Below, piece after piece: positions 51,588-60,043 of a DNA stretch of 64,000 nt. The notes under the pieces were generated by a model. That model made no database searches. It saw nothing but the letters and a program-made list of their open reading frames with translations, and had not been told where the DNA came from. The stretch's first letter is position 1; the number at the start of each line of letters is the position of its first letter. The translations under genes were made by a program, and so were the position numbers. The DNA is taken from contig JASLKK010000005.1 in the NCBI GenBank assembly GCA_030747595.1, positions 124,001 through 188,000 of the forward strand. Direction: 5' to 3'. The stretch is from Acidimicrobiales bacterium (GTDB lineage: Bacteria > Actinomycetota > Acidimicrobiia > Acidimicrobiales > MedAcidi-G1).

Positions 51588-52079
51588 TCAGTCCAGAGGA
51601 ACCGGCGAGATGTCGATCGGTTCGTCCGGTAGGTCACCGGCCACGATCGGGCTGAGGTGTTCTCGCAACAGGGCGGGTAGCAGCGGTTCGTCGGACGCCA
51701 GCAGGTCCTCGAGGGCCCACCATCGGGCGCCCATGAACGCCGCGGCCTCCAGCGCCTCGAGGTGTCGGGGCTGGTAGTCGCCCCCGTCGCACCAGGCCAC
51801 GTGAATCTTTTCGTGGCTGTCGAAAAAGTACCCGCCGAACGTGAACTGAACGTGCTGGGTCCAGATGACCGGACCCATCTCCACGTTCTCGATGCCCGTC
51901 TCCTCGTAGAGCTCACGGGCCGCCGCGGTAGCGCTGTCCTCACCCCGATCGATGCCGCCACCGGGAATTTCCCACCAGGCCGGCTTATAAGGGTCCAGCG
52001 GATCCTCGGCATTGACGAGGAAGATCTGACCCTCGCGGTCCAACAGGACTACCCGGGCCGCCGGCCTCTTCAGGAACAC
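51588..52079 (-). CDS. Nudix hydrolase
   Basis: 163 aa from the GTG at 52079. Complete Nudix box: [24 protein letters not shown] (read as G-x5-E-x7-REL-x-EE-x-GI). Also [13 protein letters not shown], the first strand, and [11 protein letters not shown]. Substrate unclear; the length and WWEIPGGG fit (d)NTP- or NDP-sugar-cleaving members. Lies just after the fur-like gene on the same strand; an ATG at 52154 inside fur is a less likely start. Confidence 0.88.
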   Translation of the reverse strand: MFLKRPAARVVLLDREGQIFLVNAEDPLDPYKPAWWEIPGGGIDRGEDSATAAARELYEETGIENVEMGPVIWTQHVQFTFGGYFFDSHEKIHVAWCDGGDYQPRHLEALEAAAFMGARWWALEDLLASDEPLLPALLREHLSPIVAGDLPDEPIDISPVPLD

Positions 52080-52107
52080 GACGACGAGACCCCGTAGGAA
52101 GACACGG

Positions 52108-52593
52108 TCAGCGGCAATCGGTGCATCGGCCGACCAGGTCGAAGCGGTGAGCATCCACGCGGAAGCCCCGTTCGGCCGCCACGGCGGCCAACTCGGTCAC
52201 CCGCCGCTCGAACTCGTCGGGCACCTCAAAGTCGTCGATGCGGCCACAACCGTCACACACCAGATGGTGGTGGTGACTGGTGAGGGACTCGTGTAGCTCG
52301 AACCGTGCGTAGTCGTCGCCCGAATCAACCCGGCGAACCACCGCGGCGTCTACCAACTCTCCGAGGTTCCGGTAGGCCGAGCTCTGGGCGAGGACCCTCC
52401 CTACATCGTGCTCACCGTCGAGGATCTCCGGCAGCGTGAGGGGGCGACCAGCGGCGGCCAGGATCTGGACCACCGCGTGACGCGACCGGCTGTACCGCAT
52501 TCCTCCGGCCCGGAGTCGACGCCCAATGACCACGTGCAGGTCATCGGCTACGTGGCGGTGGTCATCGGTAGAGCCGGGCCTGGAATCTGACAC
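52108..52593 (-). CDS. Fur-family metalloregulator
   Basis: 161 aa. Winged helix ([42 protein letters not shown]), then a metal domain with [25 protein letters not shown] and a final CTDC: the two CxxC pairs give the structural zinc site. The HHHH cluster is the regulatory-site region. Fur, Zur and PerR types cannot be told apart by eye. GTG start with its own -10. Confidence 0.92.
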   Translation of the reverse strand: MSDSRPGSTDDHRHVADDLHVVIGRRLRAGGMRYSRSRHAVVQILAAAGRPLTLPEILDGEHDVGRVLAQSSAYRNLGELVDAAVVRRVDSGDDYARFELHESLTSHHHHLVCDGCGRIDDFEVPDEFERRVTELAAVAAERGFRVDAHRFDLVGRCTDCR

Positions 52594-52600
52594 GTTGGCG

Positions 52601-52606
52601 ATCCTA
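52601..52606 (-). promoter_or_regulatory. -10 hexamer of the fur-like gene (leaderless)
   Basis: TAGGAT with 7 nt to the GTG at 52593. Confidence 0.55.
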
Positions 52607-52678
52607 GGGCCATCGACCGTTGCCGGGAATCAGTGGGAACGTGGATACACAGTGGAAACGCCCCACCGGTGGGAGGTG

Positions 52679-53167
52679 TCAGGCGGGGTGCTTTCGCATG
52701 AGGGCGTTCCGACGAGCACGACACACCATCTCGTCCCTCGTGTTGTGGGCCCGATGCTCAAAGGTCACGATCCCAGCGTCGGGACGAGAGCCCGAGGCCC
52801 GGGCCGCCACTACCTCGGTCTCGAACCGGAGCGTGTCGCCGATCAGTACAGGCACCGGGAAGGTCGTCTCCTCGAAGCCCAGGTTGGCCACCGTGGTGCC
52901 CAGCGTCGTGTCACCCACGCTTACCCCGACCACCAACCCCAGGGTCAGCAAGCTATTCACCAAGCGTTCGCCGAACTCGGTGCCGGACGCGAACTCGGCA
53001 TCGAGGTGCAGGGGCTGCGGGTTGTGGGTCATAAGGCAGAACTGGAGGTTGTCGGCCTCGGTGATGGTGCGGGTCAGGGCATGGCGCACCACGAGGCCTA
53101 CCGGGAGTTCCTCGAACCATCGGCCCGAGACACCGTGCTCCACCTGTCGTTCATCGCCGTCGCCCAT
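52679..53167 (-). CDS. MaoC-family hot-dog dehydratase
   Basis: 162 aa. [28 protein letters not shown], then [15 protein letters not shown] with the catalytic Asp/His hydratase motif, [19 protein letters not shown] and [14 protein letters not shown]. It fits (R)-specific enoyl-CoA or mesaconyl-type hydratases. Divergent from acetoacetyl-CoA synthetase (75 nt between starts), suggesting fatty acid or ketone body metabolism. Confidence 0.88.
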   Translation of the reverse strand: MGDGDERQVEHGVSGRWFEELPVGLVVRHALTRTITEADNLQFCLMTHNPQPLHLDAEFASGTEFGERLVNSLLTLGLVVGVSVGDTTLGTTVANLGFEETTFPVPVLIGDTLRFETEVVAARASGSRPDAGIVTFEHRAHNTRDEMVCRARRNALMRKHPA

Positions 53168-53228
53168 GCCCCGCAGTCTGACCCGTCGGACAGTCGCCGG
53201 TTGCAGCGGCCTGCACCGGGCGACTGGC

Positions 53229-53234
53229 TAGTTT
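53229..53234 (+). promoter_or_regulatory. -10 hexamer of acetoacetyl-CoA synthetase (leaderless)
   Basis: TAGTTT with 8 nt to the GTG at 53243. It fixes the start within a reading frame that is open far upstream. Confidence 0.5.
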
Positions 53235-53242
53235 CAGCAGTC

Positions 53243-55201
53243 GTGAGCAACCCCCTGTGGATCCCCGACAATGCCCGGGTGGCGGGGACCCAGGTCGACG
53301 GGTTCCGACGGTCCATGGGGGTCGACGGCGGCTACCACGAACTCCACCGGTGGTCGGTCGACCATCCGGCGGATTTCTGGCAGGCCGTGTGGAGCCAGTT
53401 GGGCGTGGTCGGTGATCCCGGAGCCGCCGTGCTGACTCATGACGGGTCCGGCCACCTCACCGGCACCCGCTTCTTTCCCGACGGGCGCCTGAACTTCGCC
53501 GAAAACCTTCTGGGTGTCGCGGACAACCGTCCTGCTCTGGTGTTCCGTGGTGAGGACCCCGAGGTGGCTGGCGCACGACATACCCTGACCCGCCGGGACC
53601 TCCATCATCTGGTGTCACGCCTCCAGCAGGCCATGCTGGGGCTCGGGGTAGCGCCCGGCGACCGGGTGGCTGCATGGATGCCCAACGTGCCCGAAACCTG
53701 CGCCGTGATGTTGGCCGCCGCGTCCATCGGTGCAACCTTCTCGTCGACGTCGCCTGACTTCGGGGCCTCTGGGGTTATCGACCGATTCGGGCAGATCCGG
53801 CCTGTGGTCCTCTTCGCCTCCGACGGCTATCGCTACGGCGGGCGCCGCTACAACGTCACCGGGCGCCTGGCTGAAGTGGCCGATGCCCTGCCCTCCCTGA
53901 AGCGCCTCGTCGTGGTTCCCGAAGATCCGCTGGCCGGGCCGGTTGGCCTGCTGCCCGACGGGGCCATCACGTTGGACGAGTTCCTAGCGCCGCACCAGGT
54001 CGACGTGGTCCGGTACGTGGACCTCCCCTTTGACCACCCGTTGTACGTCTTGTACTCGTCGGGCACCACTGGACGCCCCAAATGCATCGTCCACCGGGCG
54101 GGCGGCATCCTCCTCAAGCACTTGGTCGAACATCGTTTGCAGTGCGACGTCCGGGCTGGTGATCGGGTCTTCTACTTCACGACGGCCGGTTGGATGATGT
54201 GGAACTGGTTGGTCTCCGGACTGGCCGCCGACGCCACTGTGGTCCTCTACGACGGCTCACCCTTCCAACCCAACGGCAGTCGACTCTTCGACCTGGCCGA
54301 CGAGTGCGACCTCACGTTCTTGGGGGTTTCGGCCAAGTTCATCGACTCGGTGGCCGCTGCCGGACTCCGTCCCGTCGAGACCCATGCACTGGAGAACCTC
54401 CGGACGGTCTGCTCCACCGGCAGCCCCCTCAGCCACGAGGGATTCGCCCACGTGTACGCCGACTGGTCGCCCGAAGTCCATTTGGCGTCGATCTCCGGAG
54501 GCACAGACCTCTGCGGCTGCCTAGTGGCCGGACACCCCGCCGGGCCGGTCCACGCCGGGCAAATCCAGGGGCCGGTCCTAGGGATGGGCATGGACGTGGT
54601 GGACGAAGACGGCGCTACGACTGGTCCCGGGGTTCGCGGCGAGCTGGTGTGTCGGACAGCGTTCCCGTCCATGCCGTTGGGCTTCTGGGACGACCCCGGT
54701 GACAAGCGTTACCGCGCCGCCTACTTCGACCGGTTCGAAGGGCTCTGGCACCAGGGCGACTTCGCTGAACGCACCCCTGAGGGTGGCTTCGTCATCCACG
54801 GGCGGTCCGATGCCACCCTCAACCCGGGCGGGGTACGGATCGGCACCGCGGAGATCTACCGACGGGTCGAGCATCTCGACGAGATCGTCGAGGCACTCGT
54901 CATCGGTCAGCCGTGGCAGGGCGACGTCCGGGTAGTCCTGTTCGTGGTGACCGCCGACGGCGTCGTGCTCGACGACGACCTCCGGGACCGGATCCGCGCC
55001 GACGTGCGGATGGGCGCATCACCGCGCCACGTGCCGGCGGTGATCCTCGAGGTGCCCGAGCTGCCCCGCACCCGATCGGGCAAGCTCGTGGAGCTGGCCG
55101 TGCGTGCCGTGGTGGAGGGCCGGCCGATCACCAACGTCGAGGCGCTGGCCAATCCCGAGACCCTCGACCACTTCCGGGACCTTCCGGAACTGGTGCCGTG
55201 A
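53243..55201 (+). CDS. Acetoacetyl-CoA synthetase
   Basis: ATP-dependent ligase of the acyl-CoA synthetase superfamily, 652 aa. N-terminal ACAS_N (HRWSVDHPADFWQAVWSQLG), ARFFP-like TRFFPDGRLNFAENLL, P-loop LYSSGTTGRPKCIVH about residue 272, TTAGWMMWNWLVSGL, SISGGTDLCGC, and the C-terminal HGRSDATLNPGGVRIGTAEIY and LPRTRSGKLVELAV with the acetylatable Lys. The length and FAENLL plus NPGGVRIGTAEIYR fit acetoacetate rather than acetate as substrate. The open frame upstream of 53243 overlaps other genes. Confidence 0.92.
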   Translation: MSNPLWIPDNARVAGTQVDGFRRSMGVDGGYHELHRWSVDHPADFWQAVWSQLGVVGDPGAAVLTHDGSGHLTGTRFFPDGRLNFAENLLGVADNRPALVFRGEDPEVAGARHTLTRRDLHHLVSRLQQAMLGLGVAPGDRVAAWMPNVPETCAVMLAAASIGATFSSTSPDFGASGVIDRFGQIRPVVLFASDGYRYGGRRYNVTGRLAEVADALPSLKRLVVVPEDPLAGPVGLLPDGAITLDEFLAPHQVDVVRYVDLPFDHPLYVLYSSGTTGRPKCIVHRAGGILLKHLVEHRLQCDVRAGDRVFYFTTAGWMMWNWLVSGLAADATVVLYDGSPFQPNGSRLFDLADECDLTFLGVSAKFIDSVAAAGLRPVETHALENLRTVCSTGSPLSHEGFAHVYADWSPEVHLASISGGTDLCGCLVAGHPAGPVHAGQIQGPVLGMGMDVVDEDGATTGPGVRGELVCRTAFPSMPLGFWDDPGDKRYRAAYFDRFEGLWHQGDFAERTPEGGFVIHGRSDATLNPGGVRIGTAEIYRRVEHLDEIVEALVIGQPWQGDVRVVLFVVTADGVVLDDDLRDRIRADVRMGASPRHVPAVILEVPELPRTRSGKLVELAVRAVVEGRPITNVEALANPETLDHFRDLPELVP

Positions 55202-55265
55202 CCCGGGGCCTCTGAGGGGGGGGTCGGTCAACAACTGACTCCCTGCAGGCTGACCATTAAGCCGG

Positions 55266-55886
55266 TCAAATGTCGCTGAGGGACACTCCAGCCACCTGTA
55301 GATGGCCCAGTTCGTTCATGGAACGCACCGACCGGTGCCCGGCTGATGACGCGGCCACCCGCGCCACCGACGTGTAGTGGGCCTCATAGAACATCACTCG
55401 CCCGATGCCCAGCAGGTGAGACAGGTAGGCCGACACCACTCCGCCGTGACAACCCACGGCCACGGTCCGCCCCGGGTTGGCGGCGATGATCCGGCCCATT
55501 CCCTCGACCACCTGGGCCTGAAAGGCCTCGGGGTCGGGCAGGTCGTCGCCGGCCATCATCGCCTCCCAGCGGGGGTCACCGCTGGCCTTTAGGTGCTCAA
55601 TGGGGATGTACTCCGGCTCACCCTGGTCGTACTCGTTGACCATCGGCTCGATGACCAGTTCGAGGCCCAGGCGGGCGGCCAAGGGTGCCACAGTCTGCTG
55701 CGCCCGGGCCTTGGGACTGGCGTACACGGCGTCGATCCGCTGCGCGGTCGGCGGGTTCACGAACCAGTCGGCCAGCGCCTCGGCCTGCCGGCAGCCCAGC
55801 TCAGACAGCACCGGGTCGGCCTCGGCCCCGGTGTCACGGTTGTCGACGGTGACCGGGAGGCCGTGGCGGATCAGTAGGAGCTCCAT
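55266..55886 (-). CDS. Histidine phosphatase family protein
   Basis: 206 aa. LLLIRHGLPVTV with the phosphohistidine, ASPKARAQQTV, NEYDQGEPEYIP and VAVGCHGGVVSAYL with the second His. The third such phosphatase in the window; substrate unknown. The ATG at 55886 is preceded by its own -10. Divergent from the LLM-class oxidoreductase, 48 nt apart. Confidence 0.88.
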   Translation of the reverse strand: MELLLIRHGLPVTVDNRDTGAEADPVLSELGCRQAEALADWFVNPPTAQRIDAVYASPKARAQQTVAPLAARLGLELVIEPMVNEYDQGEPEYIPIEHLKASGDPRWEAMMAGDDLPDPEAFQAQVVEGMGRIIAANPGRTVAVGCHGGVVSAYLSHLLGIGRVMFYEAHYTSVARVAASSAGHRSVRSMNELGHLQVAGVSLSDI

Positions 55887-55895
55887 GACCGGCGG

Positions 55896-55901
55896 ACAGT
55901 A
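55896..55901 (-). promoter_or_regulatory. -10 hexamer of the phosphatase at 55886
   Basis: TACTGT with 9 nt to the ATG. Confidence 0.4.
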
Positions 55902-55921
55902 GCGGCGCGACCGGCCCCCGC

Positions 55922-55927
55922 TACCTT
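55922..55927 (+). promoter_or_regulatory. -10 hexamer of the LLM oxidoreductase (leaderless)
   Basis: TACCTT with 7 nt to the ATG at 55935. Confidence 0.5.
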
Positions 55928-55934
55928 CGGCGCC

Positions 55935-56972
55935 ATGAAGATCGACGGAGGACTCACCGGACTCACCACGCCCGCCGACAAGAGCGGCATCGGCGCCATC
56001 GGCGAGGCGGCCCGCCGCCTGGAGGAGGCCGGCTACTCCGGGGCCTGGACGGCCGAAACCAGCCACGACCCGTTTCTGCCCCACATGGTGGCCGCTGAAC
56101 ACACTGAGCGCATCGAGTTGGGCACGTCGATCGCCGTGGCGTTCGCCCGTAATCCGATGCTGCTGGCCAATCTGGGCCATGACCTGCAGCGTTACAGCGA
56201 CGGTCGGTTCATCATGGGTCTGGGTACTCAGATCAAGCCCCACATCACCAAGCGCTTCTCGATGGAATGGTCCAGGCCGGCAGCCCGCATGCGCGAGATG
56301 ATCAGCGCCATGCGGGCCATCTGGTCCACCTGGAACGACGGCGAGAAGCTGGCCTTCCGTGGCGACTTCTACTCGCACACCTTGATGACCCCGTTCTTCG
56401 ATCCCGGCCCCAACGAGTGCGGACCTCCCAAGGTGTTCATCGCCGCGGTCGGTCCGCTCATGTCCGAGGTGGCAGGCGAGGTATGCGACGGACTCATCTG
56501 CCATGCCTTCAGCACTGAGCAGTATCTCCGGGAGGTCACCATTCCGGCCATCGAGCGGGGCCTTGAGAAGTCGGGCCGCACCATGAACGACTTTGAGATC
56601 GTCGGACCGGGCTTCGTGGTGACCGGCAGCACCGAGGAGGCCATGGCGAAGGCAGCCACCGGGGTCCGTCAGCAGATCGCCTTCTACGGCTCCACGCCGG
56701 CCTACCGGCCCGTTCTGGAGACCCACGGTTGGGGTGACCTCCAGGACGACCTGAACCGCATGTCCAAGCTGGGCCAGTGGCAGGAGATGGGCGAACTCAT
56801 CGACGACGAGGTGTTGGACGCCTTCGCGGTGGTCGGCGAACAGGGCGCGGTGGCCACCGGCTTCCGGGACCGCTACGGCGACTGTGTGGACCGGCTGAGC
56901 TTTTACACCCAGGGCGGTGAGGGTGGTGCAGCGTTCTGGGAGCCAATCATCGCCGACCTATCGACCACCTGA
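55935..56972 (+). CDS. LLM-class (luciferase-like) oxidoreductase, F420-type
   Basis: 345 aa TIM-barrel. GEAARRLEEAGYSGAWTAETSHDPFL, ELGTSIAVAFARNPMLLANLGHDLQRYSDGRFIMGLGTQIK, and PKVFIAAVGPLMSEVAGEVCDGLI: the pattern of actinobacterial F420-dependent LLM proteins (TIGR03617-like). F420 rather than FMN use is inferred from the family. Substrate unknown. Good candidate partner of the F420 system hinted at by the FrhB-like gene. Confidence 0.87.
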   Translation: MKIDGGLTGLTTPADKSGIGAIGEAARRLEEAGYSGAWTAETSHDPFLPHMVAAEHTERIELGTSIAVAFARNPMLLANLGHDLQRYSDGRFIMGLGTQIKPHITKRFSMEWSRPAARMREMISAMRAIWSTWNDGEKLAFRGDFYSHTLMTPFFDPGPNECGPPKVFIAAVGPLMSEVAGEVCDGLICHAFSTEQYLREVTIPAIERGLEKSGRTMNDFEIVGPGFVVTGSTEEAMAKAATGVRQQIAFYGSTPAYRPVLETHGWGDLQDDLNRMSKLGQWQEMGELIDDEVLDAFAVVGEQGAVATGFRDRYGDCVDRLSFYTQGGEGGAAFWEPIIADLSTT

Positions 56973-57086
56973 CGCCCATTAGTAGATTTGAAGCCGTGGG
57001 AGCCAGCGTGACGCCGTAACCGGCGGCGCCAAGGCCGTCCTGCGGACCGGCAGCGTGTTCGACCTGTCCCTGCGGTAAACGGCGAA

Positions 57087-57125
57087 AGAGCGCCACCCGA
57101 AGGTGACGCTCTCTGGCGTTTTCGT
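57087..57125 (+). terminator. Intrinsic terminator after the LLM gene
   Basis: AGAGCGCCACC / GGTGACGCTCT stem with one mismatch and a CGAA tetraloop, followed by CTGGCGTTTTCGTT: a hairpin plus T-rich tail, about 115 nt after the stop. The rest of 56973-57207 shows no convincing gene. Confidence 0.65.
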
Positions 57126-57207
57126 TCGTCTGGCCAGATGGTGATGACGGTCCGCTCCCCTGCCCTGATTCCGTACCGTCCATCTGCCTGTTGCCGGGCC
57201 CGGTGGA

Positions 57208-57558
57208 TCAGCTGTTGATGACGTCTGTCACCGTTCCGGCTTCTTCGCCGCCGACCACGATGAGGCGCAGCCGGTCCAGGCGGAGGTCCGCTGTCATGGG
57301 GGTCGGTTCGCCCTCCACGGTGAAGATCACCTGGGTGTCCCAGCCGGCGTCGTGTGCCATCTTCTGGGCTTCGCGCCACGGCAGGCCGATCAGCAGGTCG
57401 GTGCGGATCCACGCTTCCCGTTCGGCGCCGGACTTGGGCTCGTCGAGGGCCCAGGAGTTGTACCACCTGGGCTGGCTGCGCAGGCCGGAGTCCGAACCAC
57501 ACCCGACCAGGAGACCGATGGCGAGGGTTACTGCTGCAAGGAGTTTGATGGTACGCAT
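57208..57558 (-). CDS. Small lipoprotein, protease-inhibitor-like, copy 2
   Basis: 116 aa. Signal peptide MRTIKLLAAVTLAIGLLVGC with the lipobox Cys at 20. The mature part is about 55% identical by eye to the gene just upstream: REAWIRTDLLIGLPWREA, AHDAGW, then MTADLRLDRLRLIVVGG and a final VTDV. The order GLPWxEA..A..AGW..T.D.R.DRLR..V resembles the potato inhibitor I / I78 family of serine protease inhibitors. This is inference from pattern only. It begins 7 nt after its paralogue. Confidence 0.75.
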   Translation of the reverse strand: MRTIKLLAAVTLAIGLLVGCGSDSGLRSQPRWYNSWALDEPKSGAEREAWIRTDLLIGLPWREAQKMAHDAGWDTQVIFTVEGEPTPMTADLRLDRLRLIVVGGEEAGTVTDVINS

Positions 57559-57565
57559 GGTGTGA

Positions 57566-57934
57566 TCAGCCTTCGGAGACGTTGCTGACCGTCCCGGCTT
57601 CTTCGCCACCTGTCACGACGATGCGTAGCCGATCCCATTGCGAGTCGAGGGTCCAGGCCATGGACTCTTGGTCCTCTGCGGGGAAGTACATCTCGGTGTG
57701 CCAGCCGGCGTCGTCTGCCATCTGTCGGGCTTCGCGCCACGGCAGGCCGATCAGTAGGTCGGTGCGGATCCATGCTTCGCGTTCGATGCCGGTCTTGATC
57801 TCTTCGAGGGCCCCGTAGTCGGGGCTGCGCAGGCCGGAGTCTGAACCGCAGCCGGCTAGGAGGCTGGCGGTGATGGCTGCTGTTGCGAGGATTCCGCTGA
57901 AAGGCATGGTATGGAAAACCGTCCTGGCTGTCAT
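57566..57934 (-). CDS. Small lipoprotein, protease-inhibitor-like, copy 1
   Basis: 122 aa from the ATG at 57934 (57949 and 57907 are alternatives; 57907 would lack a basic signal peptide start). Lipobox SLLAGC. The mature part begins CGSDSGLRS, exactly as in the downstream copy, then REAWIRTDLLIGLPWREARQ, MADDAGWHTEM, WTLDSQWDRLRIVVTGG and VSNV. A tandem duplication with the next gene. The loop between AGW and DRLR, where an inhibitor would hold its reactive bond, differs between copies. Confidence 0.75.
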   Translation of the reverse strand: MTARTVFHTMPFSGILATAAITASLLAGCGSDSGLRSPDYGALEEIKTGIEREAWIRTDLLIGLPWREARQMADDAGWHTEMYFPAEDQESMAWTLDSQWDRLRIVVTGGEEAGTVSNVSEG

Positions 57935-57960
57935 GGGGCGTGTCCGCATTTCTTGTGTGC

Positions 57961-59619
57961 CTAGTGACAGATCGCCCCGTCCGGGCGGTCGACAGTGGTC
58001 ACCGTGATGACGAGGTCGTCTGCGTTGTGGTACGCCGGGTCGGATAGTTCGTCTACGACGGTCACGCGGATCTCGGTGATCTGGTCGCCGTCGGCGATTC
58101 CGTCGCCGGCGCCTGACGTGGCGAACGTGAGCATGCCCGCCGGCATCGAGGCCCCCCAGTCCCCCAGTGGCCAGTCGTCGGGTTCGATGGTGACCTGGAG
58201 GGTCTCGGACGTTTCGGTCTGGCTGGTGTCGGCGCAACCGCCAGCTGCGGCTCCGAGGTTGACTTCGGTCGGGTCCCAGGTGATGTCGAGGACCACTGGG
58301 GTGGTCGGCTCGGACGTCAGCCAGAACATCAGGCCGATGTCGCGGCCTGATGCCTCCCAGTATTCGACCTCTTTGCCGCACGTCGAGTAGCCGGCGCATT
58401 CCGGACCCAGGAGGCCGAAGTCGACCTCCCAGCCGGTCTGCCAGACCAGTTGGCCGGGCGTGGCGCCCTCTATGAAGTGCGGCGTGGGCGGCCGAAGGGG
58501 CGGTGACCAATCGACCAGGGCGCAGTTGTCCATCCCCAGGGCTGCTTCGAGGTTCCAGTCGTACCGCACTCGGCCGACGTCGAAGATGAAGACCTCGCCG
58601 TCGACCTCCACGGCTCGTGCCCTGTAGTCGTAGACCGTGTCGCCGTACCTGTCCCGCATCGGCTCGAGGGCCCACTCCTCGTACTGTTCGAGGCCGTACT
58701 CCGGCGGGTGGTAGTAGTCGTTGGCGACGAAAACCCCGTCGACCACGTACCACACCTCGCCCAGGCCGAACGGTCCGCAGTCGAAGCCGATCTCGAGTAG
58801 ATGCCGGTCCCTCTTGGAGTCCCTGACTGTCGCCCGGCGTAGATGGTCGAAGTCCACGGTGCAGGTGTCCAGGTCGACGTCCAAACCCCTATCTATGGCG
58901 TCCTGCCGAATGCCCGGATGAAGGTAGGGGCACGCGATGTCACGGAGATCGAGCTGGCCCCAGAGGACCTCGGTGACCTCGATCGACCCGCCGTCGAGGT
59001 AGTCGTCCCAGGTGTTCGGCTCGACCGTGACGGTGTCCAGCTCATACGGTTCACACGAGCCGTCTACCGGGTCCTCGGCCCACCAGCCGCCGTCGAACAG
59101 GTAGTCGACGCCTTCACCGTCCACGGCAGCCACCACCCGGTGGTAGGTCTTCCCGAGGGCTGTCATCGCCACTCCAGCCGTTTCGGGTTCGACGGGCTCG
59201 CCATCGATCCAGTGTTCGGCGCTCAGCCCGTCCGGGCCACAGTAGACGCTCGTCTCCAGGGTGACGTCGCCGACCTCCTGGGTGAATGCATCCATCACCA
59301 GGATGGTCGGCGTCGGGGGGTCGACAACCGTCGGACCGGGCAACGTCGGCAGCGTGGACGTCGTCGTGGTCGTAGACGTCGTGGACGTGGTGGTCGTGGA
59401 CGTGGTCGTGTTAGTGGCTGCCATGGGGCCGACCGTCGTTGTCGGAGCTGACGTCGTGGTCGGAGCCACCGTCGTAGACGTGGTCGGAGCCACCGTCGTG
59501 GACATGGTGCTGGACGTCGCAGCAGCCGGCTCGGCTACCGGCTCAGGGCCTGCAGATCCACAGGCCAATCCGATGCATGCCAGTACGGAGACCGCCGTAG
59601 AAATCATAAGTACACGCAC
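57961..59619 (-). CDS. Large lipoprotein with Thr-rich linker, unknown function
   Basis: 552 aa from the GTG at 59619, which has TAGGAGA upstream. Signal peptide MRVLMISTAVSVLACIGLAC with the lipobox Cys about 20, then a linker of about 75 residues almost wholly Thr, Ser, Pro, Val, Ala, then a large acidic domain with paired cysteines (VYCGPDG, DIACPYLHP, GFDCGPFG, ECAGYSTCG, GGCADTS) and many beta-type segments. CGPDG and CGPFG segments recur, hinting at internal duplication. No enzyme motif. Precedes the two small lipoprotein genes by 26 nt, so one operon is likely. Confidence 0.8.
   Translation of the reverse strand: MRVLMISTAVSVLACIGLACGSAGPEPVAEPAAATSSTMSTTVAPTTSTTVAPTTTSAPTTTVGPMAATNTTTSTTTTSTTSTTTTTSTLPTLPGPTVVDPPTPTILVMDAFTQEVGDVTLETSVYCGPDGLSAEHWIDGEPVEPETAGVAMTALGKTYHRVVAAVDGEGVDYLFDGGWWAEDPVDGSCEPYELDTVTVEPNTWDDYLDGGSIEVTEVLWGQLDLRDIACPYLHPGIRQDAIDRGLDVDLDTCTVDFDHLRRATVRDSKRDRHLLEIGFDCGPFGLGEVWYVVDGVFVANDYYHPPEYGLEQYEEWALEPMRDRYGDTVYDYRARAVEVDGEVFIFDVGRVRYDWNLEAALGMDNCALVDWSPPLRPPTPHFIEGATPGQLVWQTGWEVDFGLLGPECAGYSTCGKEVEYWEASGRDIGLMFWLTSEPTTPVVLDITWDPTEVNLGAAAGGCADTSQTETSETLQVTIEPDDWPLGDWGASMPAGMLTFATSGAGDGIADGDQITEIRVTVVDELSDPAYHNADDLVITVTTVDRPDGAICH
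59349..59519 (-). repeat. Low-complexity repeat encoding a Thr/Ser linker
   Basis: Repeats of GTCGT/GGTCG-type units, including two near-identical copies of a segment reading GTCGGAGCCACCGTCGT on the plus strand about 59457-59500. They encode the TTV/APTT-rich linker of the large lipoprotein. Confidence 0.7.
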
Positions 59620-60043
59620 TTTGCGAACTCTCCTACATGTCTGGAGGAACCGGACCTGTTGGATTGGCTCAGGTATCTGAATGGACAAAGTTTCCGCACC
59701 GGAGGTCCCAGTGGCTCCCGCACATTCGAGCGTATGTCGCCCCCTCGTATGAAGGGGTGCGGGTGCCGGCCCCCTGCCAGGCAGGTCCGAACCGCATCTG
59801 GTCAGGAAGGCACAAGGAAGGCGGCGATGACCATGCGCAAGGGAAACATCAGCCAAAACCAAAGTTGCGGACTAGAAGATTCCTACGTGGCCCAACTGAC
59901 TTTCTAGACCTACGACAGTCCGGGTAGCCCTGTGGGCTAGGAATCGGTCGTCTCCAATTTGTCGACCACCTAGCGACCCCTCCAAACGCTCCCACGAAGA
60001 ACCCCCGCAGGCCGTCGCGGGCTCGACCGGTAGGTTGGAGGCC
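59620..60043. other. Intergenic region of 424 nt between lipoprotein operon and fumarase
   Basis: Less GC-rich than its surroundings. Contains a TAGCCC/GGGCTA hairpin with a 3-nt loop at 59925-59939 and a possible 26-codon ORF at 59827-59907 preceded by AAGGAAGG (begins MTMRKGNISQNQ). Neither has independent support. It must hold the promoter of the lipoprotein operon, which was not recognised. Confidence 0.4.
60031..60036 (+). promoter_or_regulatory. -10 hexamer of fumarase (leaderless)
   Basis: TAGGTT with 7 nt to the ATG at 60044. It supports this start over the in-frame TTG at 60035. Confidence 0.55.

Noticed and set aside
56947-57183. Minus-strand ORF of 78 codons over the LLM 3' end and the terminator
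   Set aside because: Overlaps the end of a solid gene and an intrinsic terminator; no motif.
59349-59519. Simple-sequence tract considered as an origin or transposon end
   Set aside because: In frame within the lipoprotein gene and explained as a Thr/Ser linker.
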